From assembly GCA_008729055.1 (NCBI GenBank), contig SDUX01000005.1, positions 2,873,018 through 2,937,017 on the forward strand: a DNA stretch of 64,000 nt. The letters are read 5' to 3'. Made by a program: the position numbers and the translations under genes. The number at the start of each line of letters is the position of its first letter. Position 1 is the first letter of the stretch. Origin of the DNA: Pyropia haitanensis (Eukaryota > Rhodophyta > Bangiophyceae > Bangiales > Bangiaceae). The notes beneath the pieces were generated by a model. It saw only the letters and a program-made list of their open reading frames with translations. It was not told the origin of the DNA and made no database searches. Below are positions 32,464 to 44,243 of the stretch, piece by piece.

Positions 32464-33179
32464 CTTTGGTGAGAAAGGGGGGGGGCTGTGCAGGCGGGAG
32501 CGGGGGGCGAGGGCGGGCACGACGGCAACAGGGGGGGGAGTGGGACGGGGGGGTGGTGGCAGAGCGGGGTTGAATGGGGGGCCGACCCGCCTGCCCGTAG
32601 GGTGTGCTGTCGCGGCAGGGGACCACCGTGTTGACGGTCGCAACCCAGTGTCGAGGCCTTGGCGTGGCACCTGCGTTCACCTCCCGGCGTGGTGCTGTTT
32701 TTACGCGCCTGTCTTGCTGCAGCCGGCGGTCGCGTTGGGTCCCCCTTCCCCCTACCGTGCCCGCCTTCCCTGTCGGGCGGACCTGCTGGCTGCGCGCGCC
32801 AGAGGGTGTGCTCGTGGGGATTACCGCCTCGGGAGAGTGCCCACCCAGGCGGGGCGCGCGCGCGTGCGGCAGCTTGGCGACCGCGGGGCCCACCCTCGTG
32901 GCCCGTCTGCACGCACACGCCCAGCCTCCTAGTCGCCGTCGACGCGATCATCGCGTCGGCAGAGAGCAGGAGATCGATGGTAGGTACAAAATAAGGAGGC
33001 ATGTACAGCGGGTGTCGCGAGTCTTGGCGTTCCACCCCCGTCTCCGCCTGGGTGCCTCTGCAGGCAGTCTCCCCAAGAGACACGGGAACAAATTCGCATC
33101 TGCAGGTAAAAACTCACAGTCTCCACATGCCACAGTGTCGCGATTCTTTCGTCTTCCGGCGTGCGCGTCATCACCATGG
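32464..33179. other. 5' region of the hydrolase gene; no gene recognised
   Basis: Probable promoter of the minus-strand hydrolase. Overlapping ORFs on both strands carry no recognised domain. Confidence 0.35.
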
Positions 33180-33434
33180 ATGCTGGCCGCTACAGCCGAT
33201 GGAGCGGCGGTTCAGGATGTTTATGATCGCCTTGCGGCCGCGTCGGGCACTTCTATGTCCAAGGTGCAGTTGATTTATTACTGCGGGCTCGAGCAGCACG
33301 ACAATCACCATGGTAACTCGGTCTTGATCGCGACGGAGAACCGCGTGCTAGTCTACGCTGCCAATGCGTTTAGCTATGCACCAACTTTGCCCTCACCCGG
33401 GCCCACCTGGGTGCCTTGGTCGCGGACTGGTGGG
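33180..33434 (+). CDS. possible first exon of an unidentified gene
   Basis: The frame MLAATADGAAVQDVYDRL, then TSMSKVQLIYYCGLEQHD, HHGNSVLIATENRVLVYAAN runs to a GTAAGG donor at 33435. The composition is protein-like and low in simple repeats. No downstream exon was identified before the minus-strand gene at 33973, so it may be a remnant. Function not recognised. Confidence 0.3.
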
Positions 33435-33972
33435 GTAAGGTGAGCACGACGTGGGCGCAGGCTGAGTCAAGCAAAAAGCAGATTTACACCCCCAGATGCG
33501 AATTTATCATCTTGTCTCCTGGGCGCAATGATTCGCCACCCACACTGGACCGCGCCCGCCGGTCAAGCTGAGTCAGTCGGTCGCCCTCCCATCTGTGCCC
33601 GTCTTGTTGCCTACCCGTGACAGCGGGCTCGTTGGTCGGCCGCCCGTCAGACCCCGGCGGGACGGTCGCCGGCCACTCGTCAGCCGGGAGCCGCCTGCCG
33701 GACACGGTGCGAGCGGGATCCATCTTCAGCGCAGAGGCGGCTCAAGGCTAGGCTGCCAAATTTCGTCTGACTTTTCCGGACTTGGTTCGCCGCATTCGGT
33801 TCAGACCATATTTGTCGAAGATCGGGAGAGGAAAGTTAGGCGAAGTGAGAGTTGCACGGAATGCAAGGCCTAAATTTTAGGAATGGAGTGCCAGTGGTAG
33901 TCACACTGTTCCAAGCAATCCCCTTCCGTCGAGCCAGTGTTCCTCGCGTGTGGCAAAGACGTGAAGTGGCTC
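33435..33972. other. no gene recognised
   Basis: Mixed-composition spacer containing several palindromic GGTCGGCC-like motifs. It holds the 3' region of the minus-strand gene that ends at 33973. Confidence 0.3.
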
Positions 33973-35756
33973 CTACGCGGGTGACTTGTTTCCGCCCGCG
34001 TCTTGATGACCCGTCGCCCCGACCCAGGAGCACCCCTTGTTTTCCTCGAGCCAACGCGCGCGCGCCGCGTTGGCCGGCGGTCGCACCGCCGGCGCCACGG
34101 GCACCGAGCGCACACACCCGGCGGTATTGCACGCTTCGACGATGTACAGGAGGCGGTTTTGGCAACCCCACCGGTGGCAGAAGTTCTTCGTGTCGCACCC
34201 CACGGCCGGCACCTGCAACACCGGCCTTGTCTGGCCTACCAGGTTGGTTGTCGCCTCGGCTTGTTCACTGACCGAAACAGAGTGGGTATGTCGTCGAACG
34301 AACCACTGCCAGGACAGCGCAGTGGGTACCCGCACCTGCCGTCCGCCGCGTCGAGCGAGCCGGTAGCCGCCGCCACCGTTGGTCGCCACCGCACTCACGT
34401 TCGCGGCCTCCCCATAGATGGTGGGTGGGAAGGACACGACAGGCACGCTGGGTGGAGCTGTGTCGGGTTGCATAAGCGGCGCGACGTGGGCGGAGACAAT
34501 CAGTCGCGTGTGGCCGACCGTGGCCACCGCCGCCACCGCTGTTGGGCAGCTCTGCCGGCTGACCTCCACGTACGCCGTCGCCCCATCGTCGGCGGCCGTT
34601 ACGCCCCGCAACAGGAGCCGATTTACCAGCGCCGTGCCGTTGCTCACGACCTCGGAACGCCTGGCAGTGCCGTCCAGCCGGCGGATGACGCCGACCAAGC
34701 GCAGCGCGGGGCCAGTGCCTTGCCCTTCATTTCCCGTGTCACGCAGCGACGATAGGCGCGTCGTCAGGGCAATGGCGTCACCGGGCGCCAGGTGGATTGC
34801 GCGAGGAGGAATCGGGAGCACCAGGGTAACCAGCGGCGGTGGCAGGGCGGTGAGGGTGCCCACCTCACCCACCGCACAAACGGGGACGCCACCAACGGAA
34901 ACGCACACCTCGGACCAAAGGACTTCCGACTTGCAGCCGCGGCGCAGGGAGAGCCATGAGTCTGGCACATTCACGGGCGTGCCCGGCTCGATGGACGGGT
35001 CCACCCGGAAGAGAGCCTGCCGCACCCGCCGTGGCCGGGACCCCGCGCGCAAGGGCGCTGCAAACAGGCGCCACCGGAAGCGCGCGCCGGCGCAGTAGTG
35101 CACAAACCAGCCGCCGTCCCAGGCGCCCACGTCCCCGTCTGGCGAGGCGCCACCTGTGGCAGAGACGTTGGGCAGCCGCCCGCATCCGGCCGGTCGCGGT
35201 GGCGCGGGCAGGTCTCCCGGCAGCGGGCCCACCTCCCGACGGCGGCCGTGGTAGAGCGTCAGCCGCACCGACGCCGGGGTGCTCTGCAGCGTCGTTGTCC
35301 GCGCCGCCCTACCACTCGCCGTCGCGGTTGCTATCGCCGTGATGGTGTGGGTGCCGACGGGGAGCGCCACCCGCGCCGGCCGCCCGCCGTCGCCCTCCCC
35401 CGCAAGCGAAAATGGGCGCCCTCGCTCCGCGTGCGCATATACCTCTGGGCTGGTGTAGACAACCGTGTCGGGGTCGGGGCCGCCCCGGCCCGCCACGGCC
35501 GCCGCGGCGAGCGCAAACGGGCCGACCGCGTCCAGGTCGACGGCGTCCTCGGCATGTAGGCGGCGGAACCAGCGGCCGCTGGTGTCGTTGATCAGCCAAA
35601 AGCCAACCACCTTGGGGGAGAGGGCGGCGGAGCGGCGGCGGCACGCACGCTCAGCAGCGTCCCCGGCCCGCCCACGCCGGCCGCAACGGCGGCGGCGGCC
35701 AGCGCACATGCCAACGTAGCGGCAGCCACAGCGGTGACAGCCCCCCGTACGCCCAT
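33973..35756 (-). CDS. secreted or cell-surface protein with beta-sandwich (THTITA-type and Ig-like) modules
   Basis: The start at 35756 gives a signal peptide (MGVRGAVTAVAAATLACALA followed by AAAVAAG). The frame then slips at a G5 run (35614-35618 on the plus strand): one more base restores SPKVVGFWLINDTSGRWFRR. The first module runs to about VALPVGTHTITAIATATASG; the V-x-G/S-F-x-L-I/V-N/D start and G-T-H-T-I/L-T-A end are typical of extracellular beta-sandwich repeats found next to malectin-like and cadherin-like modules. Later parts contain Cys pairs (RRGCKSEVLWSEVCVSVGG, VCAVGEVGTL). The last 150 residues, PPSVPVVSFPPTIYGEAANV through YIVEACNTAGCVRSVPV, resemble an Ig/fibronectin-type fold. 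No membrane anchor was seen. The role is likely extracellular matrix or wall related, by inference. Confidence 0.5.
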
Positions 35757-38567
35757 GGCGGTGACGGACGGGCGTGACGCGCGCCCAACTCCAGACTGCA
35801 CGAGGCGGGTGGGTGGCTGCGCGCGTGCGCGCGAGACATCAAACACTGGTCCTTGGCCGCGCGGCGACGGAGGGGGTCTTTTTCCCTTCTCCCCCTGCCG
35901 TTCGAAGCTGGCGGCGTCGGCGGTGATGCCTGCAAAGACCAAGCACGACGGCCGATGCGGGTTGGCCTATGCGGGGTGGAGGCTATCTGCCCCAATACCC
36001 CCGTCTTCCCTCCGGCCACCCGCACGCAATGGCCGCCGGGGAGTGGCGCTGCTGTGATGTAGTGTCCCTCGTCATCACCCCCTCCCTGTTGGACCACCGG
36101 GGCAAGCGCCCACCACGAGCGCGCACGCATCATCGGTGGAAGGGTGGGCGGGTGAGGGAGCCACACGCGGCATCTGCCTGACATTGACAGTGGCTTGGCG
36201 CTGCCCGCGGTGGGCGGTCAGGCAGCCGGCGGTCGGGGCGGGAGGCGTGGCGGCGGCTGTGGAACGCCTCCGACCTGTGCGATGCAGAGGTGCCCTCGGG
36301 CAACAGCGCAAAACCGGGGAAAGGGGCGGGGGAGGGTGGACGCGTGGGGGAGGGCGTCGCCCAGCGTCCCCGCCGTGAACGGGGTGCGGCCGCCGTCACG
36401 TTGGCGTCGCCGCTTGTCCTGTCGGCCACCGTGGGGTAGTCGTGCCTGCCCCGCTGCGTCCACAGCGGGGACGCCTCGCTGGGGTGGGCGCGCCGCTGCG
36501 CCCGATGAGGGTGTCTGGCGGGCGCGCGGCGACCTCCCCCCCCCCCCCTCCCCCCCCTGCGCACCATCGCCCCCAGCGCCACAGCGGGGCGGTCAAAATC
36601 AAGACGCGCGCGTCGAGGAGGCGCGGCGGCACCCAAGCGACGCGGTGCAGTCTCCTGGAGCTGCGGAGCTTCCCCCGCCCGACACCCGACGCCCACGCCC
36701 ACCCATGGTCCACCGCCGCGTGACATCCACTGCACGCGGGACTGTGCAGTGCTGCTGCTTGTGGCTTTGGCGGAGGGGGAGACAGAGAAGGGGGGGAGAT
36801 GTGGGGGGCGACGTTGGTGCAGACGATGGCGACGCTCGCCCAGCCGCGTCACTTTGGGACAGCACGCGGGTACGGAGCGACGCTCGTCGGTAGCCGCCGC
36901 GGGCTACACCCAAGCGACAAAAAGCAGGGGGGGGGACGCCGTCGGAGACGGAGGAGCGCTCGAGGGTAGGAAAATGGAGGGCGTGACGGCCACACACCGC
37001 CTTGTGGCTATGCCGTGTGTTTTTCGTTGGTGTTCCTGTGCCTTTGCGGCTGACGCGGGCCGCGGCGGTGGCCGCCCTTTCCTCGTCCCTCCGCTCCCCG
37101 CCTCGGCCGCCGCACCCGCAGGTGGTCTCGACGCGGGTGGCCGCGTGGCCCTCGGGACAGGGAAGGAGTAAGGAGGGCTGGGGCGGGAGGGGGTGGGGGC
37201 GGGCTCGCCGGCTGCACGCGCGGCCGCCCCGCGTCGCCCACGCCGCTTGAGCGCGGCGGACGGCCCTACAAGAATGGACAGTGTGGGGGCAGGCGCTGTC
37301 CGCACGGTCGGTCGGGTCGTCGGTGAGGCGGCCGTGGGTGCCGGTCGCTGACACAGGCGGTGGCGATAGCTGTCTCCCCACCCCGCGGGGTGCGGCACCG
37401 CCGGCGCGTTGCCACCCCCTGTGGCCACCGCCGTCGCCACGTGCCCGCTCCCTCCCCCGCCGCCAAAGCACGCCACCCACAACCGTCGCCGCGATGGGGA
37501 CTGAGGGGGGAGGTGCAACGTGGGGGGGGAGAAGGCGGTGGACGGCGGGTGTGGGCCCGTTGCTGCGGCGGTGTGCGAGCGGCGGCGAGGCGGGGGGGGA
37601 GTCGGGCGGGTGGATGCCAACGCCCGGCCGCCCGCGCCGCGGCGGCGGCGGCGGCGGCGGCGTGACTTGGGCGTGGCGGCCGCCGATTGATCAATGGCAA
37701 TGCACGCGCCGGTCGTGGCGCCCAATTCCGCCCGCCCGCCCGTTGGCCGACTGCTGCGCCCGCCTCTGGATGCCCCACGCCCCCCCCCCCCTCCCGTCCG
37801 CCGCTGTCGCTTCCACCTCGTCGTGGCAGCGGGACGAGACAGCAACGGTGGCGGTGGCGGCGGCAACGGCGGCGGCGGCGGCGGCCGCCGCCCCTACTCC
37901 CGCCGCCCCCACTACCGCCGCCCCCACTCCCGCCCCCCCCACTACCGCCGCCCCCACTCGCGCCGCCCCCACTCGCGCCGCCCCCACCCCCGCCGCCCCC
38001 ACGGCCGCCGCCTCGGCTATCGGTGCCCCCACTACCACCGCCGCCGCTGCCACCGCGGGCCGCGGCCGCCTCCAAATGCACCCCGCTGGCGGCGGCGGCG
38101 GGCGGTTGCCAACGGGCACGGCCGGCTGGCGCCTGACCCCGCGGCGGGGTGGCCGGTGGTGAGCGGGGGAAGGGGGGGCGACCGCCCGCCGCGCCGCGCC
38201 GCGCCGCGTGCCCCACCGCGCCTTCATCTCCGTGACGCGGTGGCTGCGTCGTCAGGGGCGGCGACGGGACGCGGGCCGACCGTCGGCGTCGCTGCGCCTC
38301 AACTCTCCCGCCAGCCCGCATCCCCTCCTTCCCCCTTCCACCCCCGTCAACTTGTTCCCTCTTCCCCCCCCTTCGCTTCCGCTTTGGCCAATCTTCTCCT
38401 GGTCCCCCCCTACCTCCCAACCTCCTCTTCTGTTGCCTGTCTTTGTCTCGTTCCGGCCATCTCCTGCGCTATCGCTTCCGCGATTCTCCTTCCTGTCTCG
38501 GCCTTTCCCCACCCTCCCCCCCATCCCCTCCTGCCCCCCCCCTTTCCTTCTCCAGTGGTGGCGCACC
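35757..38567. other. long spacer, no supported gene
   Basis: Long ORFs occur on both strands throughout, but they are Pro/Ala/Arg-rich, overlap on opposite strands and show no domain. 37880-38060 is a 15-bp tandem repeat (separate entry). 38320-38567 is C/T-rich and just precedes the GT61 start; it is probably its promoter and 5' UTR. Confidence 0.4.
37899..38020. repeat. 15-bp tandem repeat (CCGCCCCCACTMSCG)n
   Basis: About eight degenerate units of CCCCCACTACCGCCG or CCCCCACTCGCGCCG. In one frame they read APTTAAPTRAAPT, but the flanks do not support a gene. Confidence 0.75.
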
Positions 38568-40887
38568 ATGGCCAAAAAAACCGCCCTACCCGTCACCGTG
38601 CGCATCGGCGCGCCACGGCGACCCAACCGGTGGCTCTCTGCCGGCCGCCCGCCGCTGCGGCCGCCTACCACTACCGCCGCCAGCGGCGGCGCGGGCGGGC
38701 CAGGCTCGACCAGCTCGGCCGGCGGGGGTGCAGACGGGCGTGGCGCGGTGGCCGGCGGTGGCGGCGGCGGCGTCGCGGGCGGCCGCCGCAAGTGGGCGCT
38801 CAAGGAGGCGCGGGCGGTGCGGCGTGGGGTGGCGGCGCTCGCGGTCCTCACCGCCGCGTGCGCGACGCTGCTGTACGTGCTGGTGGTGGCACCAGAGGGG
38901 GGGAGCGACGACCCGCTGTTGGCGGCCGCAACGGGGGCTGGGGGGGGGGGGGGTCCCGCGCCGTCGCCGACGGCGGCGGATGTGGCGGGTGGGGTGAGGC
39001 GGGCGGCCGCCGCCGCCGGCGGTGCCACCCCCGGCGGGGGGACCGCGGGTGCGGCCGCCGCTGGCGTGGCCGCCCCCGGCGGCGCCGCCGATGCGGCCGC
39101 CGCGACGGCGGCGGCAGCGGCGGCCGCGGCCGCCGCCTCCCCCCCCGGTGGCACCACCAACGACTGGACGCCCGCCCTCACCGCCTACTACCGCAATGAC
39201 TTTGTGGACGGCACCCGCTCCGTCTGCCGCGTGCCGTCCGCGTGCCTGCTGTCCAATGGCACGTGGCTGCTGCCGGCCGCGCTCGCGGCGGCGCACCACA
39301 CGCTCTCCCGCTGCGGGCTGGGCTTCCCGCTCCGCTACGCGGCGGACCCGCGGGCGGCGGCCGCCGCGGCGGCCGCCGGCAGCGGCGGCGGCGTCACGAC
39401 CCTCGCCGACGCCGACTACCTCCACACCCACACCCGCCCGCCGCCGGCGCACATGGCCCACTTTTTTCCCGAGGTGGTCATGAAGGGCGTGTTCTTTGCC
39501 GAGCTCGGCGCCCGCCGGCCGGGCCTGGCGCCCTCCCGCCTGTGTGTGACACCAGTGTCGGGGGCGGGCGCGGGGACCGAGCGCTGCACGCAGGGCGCCA
39601 TGGAGGGGGTGACGGGCGTCTGGGGGAGGGGGGGGGGGGGAGGGGACGCGCCGGCGGCGGGCGTGCCGGGCCCGCCGGCGCGGACGGTGCTGCGGCCGGC
39701 CATGATGCTGCCATCGGCCGCGGCGCTCGGCGCCAAGGGCGGCTGGGCCGCCGACGCGTGGGCCATCTACGAGCGTGCGTACGGGCCCGTGACGGTGCTG
39801 TCGCACGGACAGCTGCTCGGCGGCGGCAGCAGCAGCAGCGGTAGCGCCGGCCCAAGGGCCACCTGCTTCCGCTCCGTCGTTGCGTCCGCGCCCGTCTACC
39901 GCCACGTGCCGCCCGAGGTGTACGCCGACGGCAACGCCTACTTTGCCGCCGCGGGCGTGGCGCGCACCCCCGCGGGCGGCACCACCGCCGCCACGCCGGC
40001 GGCGGCCGCCGACGCGCCCGCGCCGACCGCCAGGCCGTTGACCGTCACGCTCCTAACGCGCACCCGTGGCGGGCGGGCGGTCGTCAATGCCGCCGCGCTC
40101 GCGGCGGCCATCCGCGCCGCGGCCGCGGCGCCCGCCGCCCACGTTGGCGCCGTGACGGTTACGGTCACCGCGTTTGACGCGCCGCCGCCGCGGCCCGCCG
40201 CGCAGCGCGCGGTGCTCGCCGCGACGGACGTGCTCGTCGGCGCCCACGGCGCTGGCCTCACCAACGTGGCGTGGATGCGGCCGGGGGGGGCGCTCGTCGA
40301 GGTGTTCCCGTGGGGCTTCCGGCCGTCGCTGTTTGCCGAGGTGGCCGCCGCGGTGGGCGTGGACCACGCCGCGGTCGGCGCGGCGCCCGACGAACGGTCG
40401 TTCCACGCGTGCATGCGGCACCAGGGGGGGGGGGGGGGGTGCCAGCGGGGGTGGCCCGCTATGACGCGGCCGTCGCGGCGTGGCGGGCGGCGGCCAGGGG
40501 GGGGGTGGAGGGGGGTGGGGGGGGAGAGGGGGGGGGGCTGCCGCCGCCGCCGCCGCCGCCGCCGCCGCGGTGGGCCGCCGCGAGCCGCTGGCGCTCGAGG
40601 ACCCCCACGAGCCGACGAGCACGTTCGCGACGCGCTCGTGCGCGCGGTCACAGGCGCTGCTGGTGCCCAATGTGGACGCTGTCGCCGCGACGGTGGTGGC
40701 CCACCTGCGCCGCCTGCGGGGGGGGGGGGAGAGGAAGAGTCATCGTTGCTGTGAGGGGGGCGGTAAGCGGAGGAGGGTTGGTGGGGAGGGGGGGGGGGGG
40801 GGGGCGGTGCGGCCTGGCGCACGCCCCCGCTCTCCCCCCTCACCTCCAAGACGGGGGCGGGCACAAACGGCGCGTGCGGTGGCGTAG
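38568..40887 (+). CDS. GT61-family glycosyltransferase, type II membrane protein
   Basis: The start at 38568 (GCACC-ATGG) gives MAKKTALPVTVRIGAPRRPN. A single anchor, VAALAVLTAACATLLYVLVV, sits near residue 100, then an Ala/Gly-rich stem. The lumenal domain starts near WTPALTAYYRNDFVDG and has CRVPSACLLSNGTWLLP, LHTHTRPPPAHMAHFFPEVV and the GT61 signature DVLVGAHGAGLTNVAWMRPG followed by GALVEVFPWGF. GT61 enzymes include plant xylosyl- and arabinosyltransferases and animal EOGT; they act in the Golgi or ER. The sugar and acceptor here are unknown. After MRHQ the frame breaks at a G16 run (40424-40439). Sensible sequence continues in a second frame (GVARYDAAVAAWRAAARGG), then, past another G run near 40498-40536, in a third (PLALEDPHEPTSTFATRSC, LLVPNVDAVAATVVAHL). 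Stop at 40887. Confidence 0.75.
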
Positions 40888-41055
40888 AAAAAAAACAGCA
40901 ACAACCATCAGCCACACAGGCACACGCGCGGCCCGAAAAACAAACAAGCAACCAAACAAACAAACAAGACGGAATGACAAGCACGCCAACGAGACCAAAC
41001 ACATCAAACACAAGAAACGGCAGAGGACGGGGAGCGGGGGCGGCGGTCGCCGTCA

Positions 41056-44000
41056 TCACTGGCCGATTCGGCCAGCAGCGTCGGTCGTCGCCGCCGCCGC
41101 CGCCGCGGCCACCATGGCAGCGGCCGCGGCAGGCGCGGCGGCGGCCGCATCACGGCGGCCGCCAGCCGCCGCGGCGGCCGCCGACGCCGTCTCGCCCCCC
41201 CCCCCGAGACACCCCCCCCCATCAACGCAGAGAGCGCCCCCCCCCCCCCCCCCCCCCACGGCGGCCGCCTCTGGCACGGCCCCCCCCCCCGCCGCGATCG
41301 CGCGCACCGCCGTGGCAATGTGGACGAGCCACTCGAGCGGCTCCCGCAGCACCACCAGCGGCGCGTGCGGTACCGCCTTTGGCCGCCGGATGCCCCCTGG
41401 TGGGGGGGAGGGGCGCCCGCCGGCTCGCGACGCAGGCCGAGGCGGGAGGGCGCCGCCGCCGCTGCCGCGACTGCCGCTCCCACCGCCGCCGCCACCAGCG
41501 TCGGCGGTGCCACCGCCGCCACTGCCGCGGCGGCTGCCGCCACCGGGCGGCAGGGACACGCGGCCCTCACAGAGCGTCTCGGACTCATCCCCCGAGCCGC
41601 CACCGCCCGCGGCGCGCGCCGCAGCAGCAGCACGCGGCGGCGCGGCCGCCGCGGCGGCGGCGCCGCCGGCCGGCTGGGCGCGGGCGACGCGGCCCTCGCA
41701 GAGCGTCTCGGACTCGTCGCCCGAACCACCCGCGGCCGCCACGGCGGGCGACGGCGCCGCCGCGGCGCCGCCGCCCTCACCGTCTACACCGGCACCGCCC
41801 AACGGGGCAGACGACGCGGGGGCGGCGCGCGGGGTGCCGCCGCGAGACCCCGCGGGCGGTGGCGACGGCGTGCCGCCGGCGCCAGCCACCTTGCCACGCC
41901 GGCCGCCCGTGAGCCCACGTGGCGGCCGCGGCTGCGGCAGCAGCGGCGACGACACGAGCGGCGACGCGGTGCCGCGCGCGGCTGCTGCCGGCGCGGGCGG
42001 GCAGCCCGCGTCGCCCTCAAAGAGCACCTCGCAGTCGTCCGACTCCACACTCGCCGACGGGCCACGCCGAGGGGGGGCCGCGCCGACGCTGGTCGACGCC
42101 GCGTCGCGGCCGCCAGCACTGGGCGTGCCGGGAAGGTGGACCGCGCCGGCGTCGTGGCCGCGCGCTCCCCCGCCGGGGGGGACGTCGACGACCATGGCCA
42201 CCGACGGGGCAGCCGCACCGCCCTCGCCAGACGCGGCCCCCTCCGCGCCACCCCCCTGCGCGGCCGGAGTGGCAAGGGAGGCGTCGCCTTCGCCGAGCGT
42301 CTCGGACTCGCCGTCGGACGAGTCCCCCCCGCCCCCCCCGCCGCACCGACGGTCCGCGCCTCGGCCAGCGCCGGCGTCGCCAGCCGCACCCGCGGCACCC
42401 CCCCCCCCCCCGGCCGCAGCCGCGGCCGCCCACCCCCCCGCCGCGCACACGTCCGCCGCACACCGCAGGCAGCGCACGCCACACACCTCATCCGCGAGCG
42501 CGTCGACGCAGCCGGCGCACACGACCACCGCCGCCCACGTGACGTAGCCACACGTGTGACAGACGGCGCCGTCGCGGGCGCGGCCGCCCGGCAGGCCGGC
42601 CGTCGCGAGAAAGTCCACCACCTTGCGCGGCGCCTCGGCGAGGAGCACCCGCCCGGGAACGGCCGCGGCGGCGGGCGCCGGCGGCGGCGCTGCCGTGCCC
42701 GCGCCAGGCACCGACGGCGGCGGCGGCGGCGGTGGGGGCGGGAAGAGAAAGTCGCGCACCTCCCGCGCGATCGCCGCGACCGTGTCGCCAATAAACCCCA
42801 CGTCCGCCGCGAAGCGGTCGGCGCCCGCCGCGGCGCGCATCTGCGCGACGGTGCCCGGGGAGCCCGCGCCGTACGCGATCGACTCGGCCTCGGCAATGAC
42901 AACGCACTCGACGGGAAACGAAAACGCCACCTGCACGCCACGCGCGGCCTCGGCCGACTCGACGCCGACGCGGAACCAGTCGGGCGCCGCAAAGTTGACC
43001 GCCTCGGCCTTGTTGACGCCCATGTTGAAGCCCGCGTGGTACGAGCCGGGCGCGAGCGCCACAAACGTGCCCGGCCGGTGCTCCGCGCGGCGGACGTCGA
43101 TGCCCGCCCGCGCCGCCACCCACCGCACGTCCGCCATGATGGTCTTGTGGCGGAGCACCGCCGCCGCCGAGTCGCCATCCTCCTCCAGCAACCGCGGCGA
43201 GATGACGGTCGCGAGCGCCGCCTCGAGCCGCCGCCGCTGGTGCGGCGGGACAATGTACCAGATCTTGGGCTCCCCGCTGTGGAGGTACGACAGCGAGTTG
43301 AGCAACGAATCCTCCACGTGCCAGCAAAAGCGCGAGTAGAGGCTGCCGACGTAAAACATGGACGACGAGATGCCAGGCATCACCGCCGTGTGGCGCAGCG
43401 CAGAGCCGACATTGACGTTGCCGGCGTGCCAGCTGCGGTGCACCGCCACCGCACCACCACCGCCATCACCGCCACCACCACCGGTAGTGCCACCAGTGGT
43501 GCCGGCGGGCCCCGGCGGGCTGGGCGGGTCCGACCAGACGTCTTGAAAGTTGCGGTCGGCCGCGGCCGCCACGGCCGGCGCGCCGCCGCCGCCGTCCTCG
43601 TCCGAGTCGGAAAAGGCGCGGGAGCGGGCGCGCGCCTCGAGCGCCGCCGCCTTGGCGCGCGCCGTCGCCGCCGCGGCGGGCACGCACGGCGGCGGCGCGC
43701 GGCGGCGGTGGGACGGGCTCACCTCCACGTCCACCCCGTAGAGCGCCAGGTAGGAGCGCTCCCGGCATGGCGGCGGCGCCCGCGGGTCCGCGCCCGAGCC
43801 GGGGCCCAGGTAGGGCGGCTGGTGCGTTGCCCCAGGCGGGGGGAGGCCGCCGCCGCCGCCACTGCCGCCGCCAACGCTGCCGCCGACGCGGCCACTAATG
43901 CCGCCGCCGCCACCATTCCCACGGACAGACACCGCCGGGTGCAGCGGTAGCGGCGGCGCCCCCCCGTGGAGGAGGTCCCAAAACCACTCCTCCAGCTCCG

Positions 44001-44197
44001 CGTCGGCCGGCAGCCGCCGCCGCAGCTGCGCCGCCGACGCGCGGACGCGGCGCTCAAAGCGGGAGAGCGTCATGGACGTCGCCGCAATCGCAAAGGCCGG
44101 GATCGTCGCCGCGGCCATCTGCGCCGCAAACGCGCGCGCCCGCCGCCGCGACCGCTCGGTGCTCCCCGCCGCGACAGGGGGGGGGGCGGCGGGCGCC

Positions 44198-44243
<46 letters not shown>

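Noticed and set aside
37281..38162. 293-residue ORF with APTPAAPTTAAPT repeats
   Set aside because: Encoded by a 15-bp minisatellite; flanks lack support and an overlapping minus-strand ORF is equally open.
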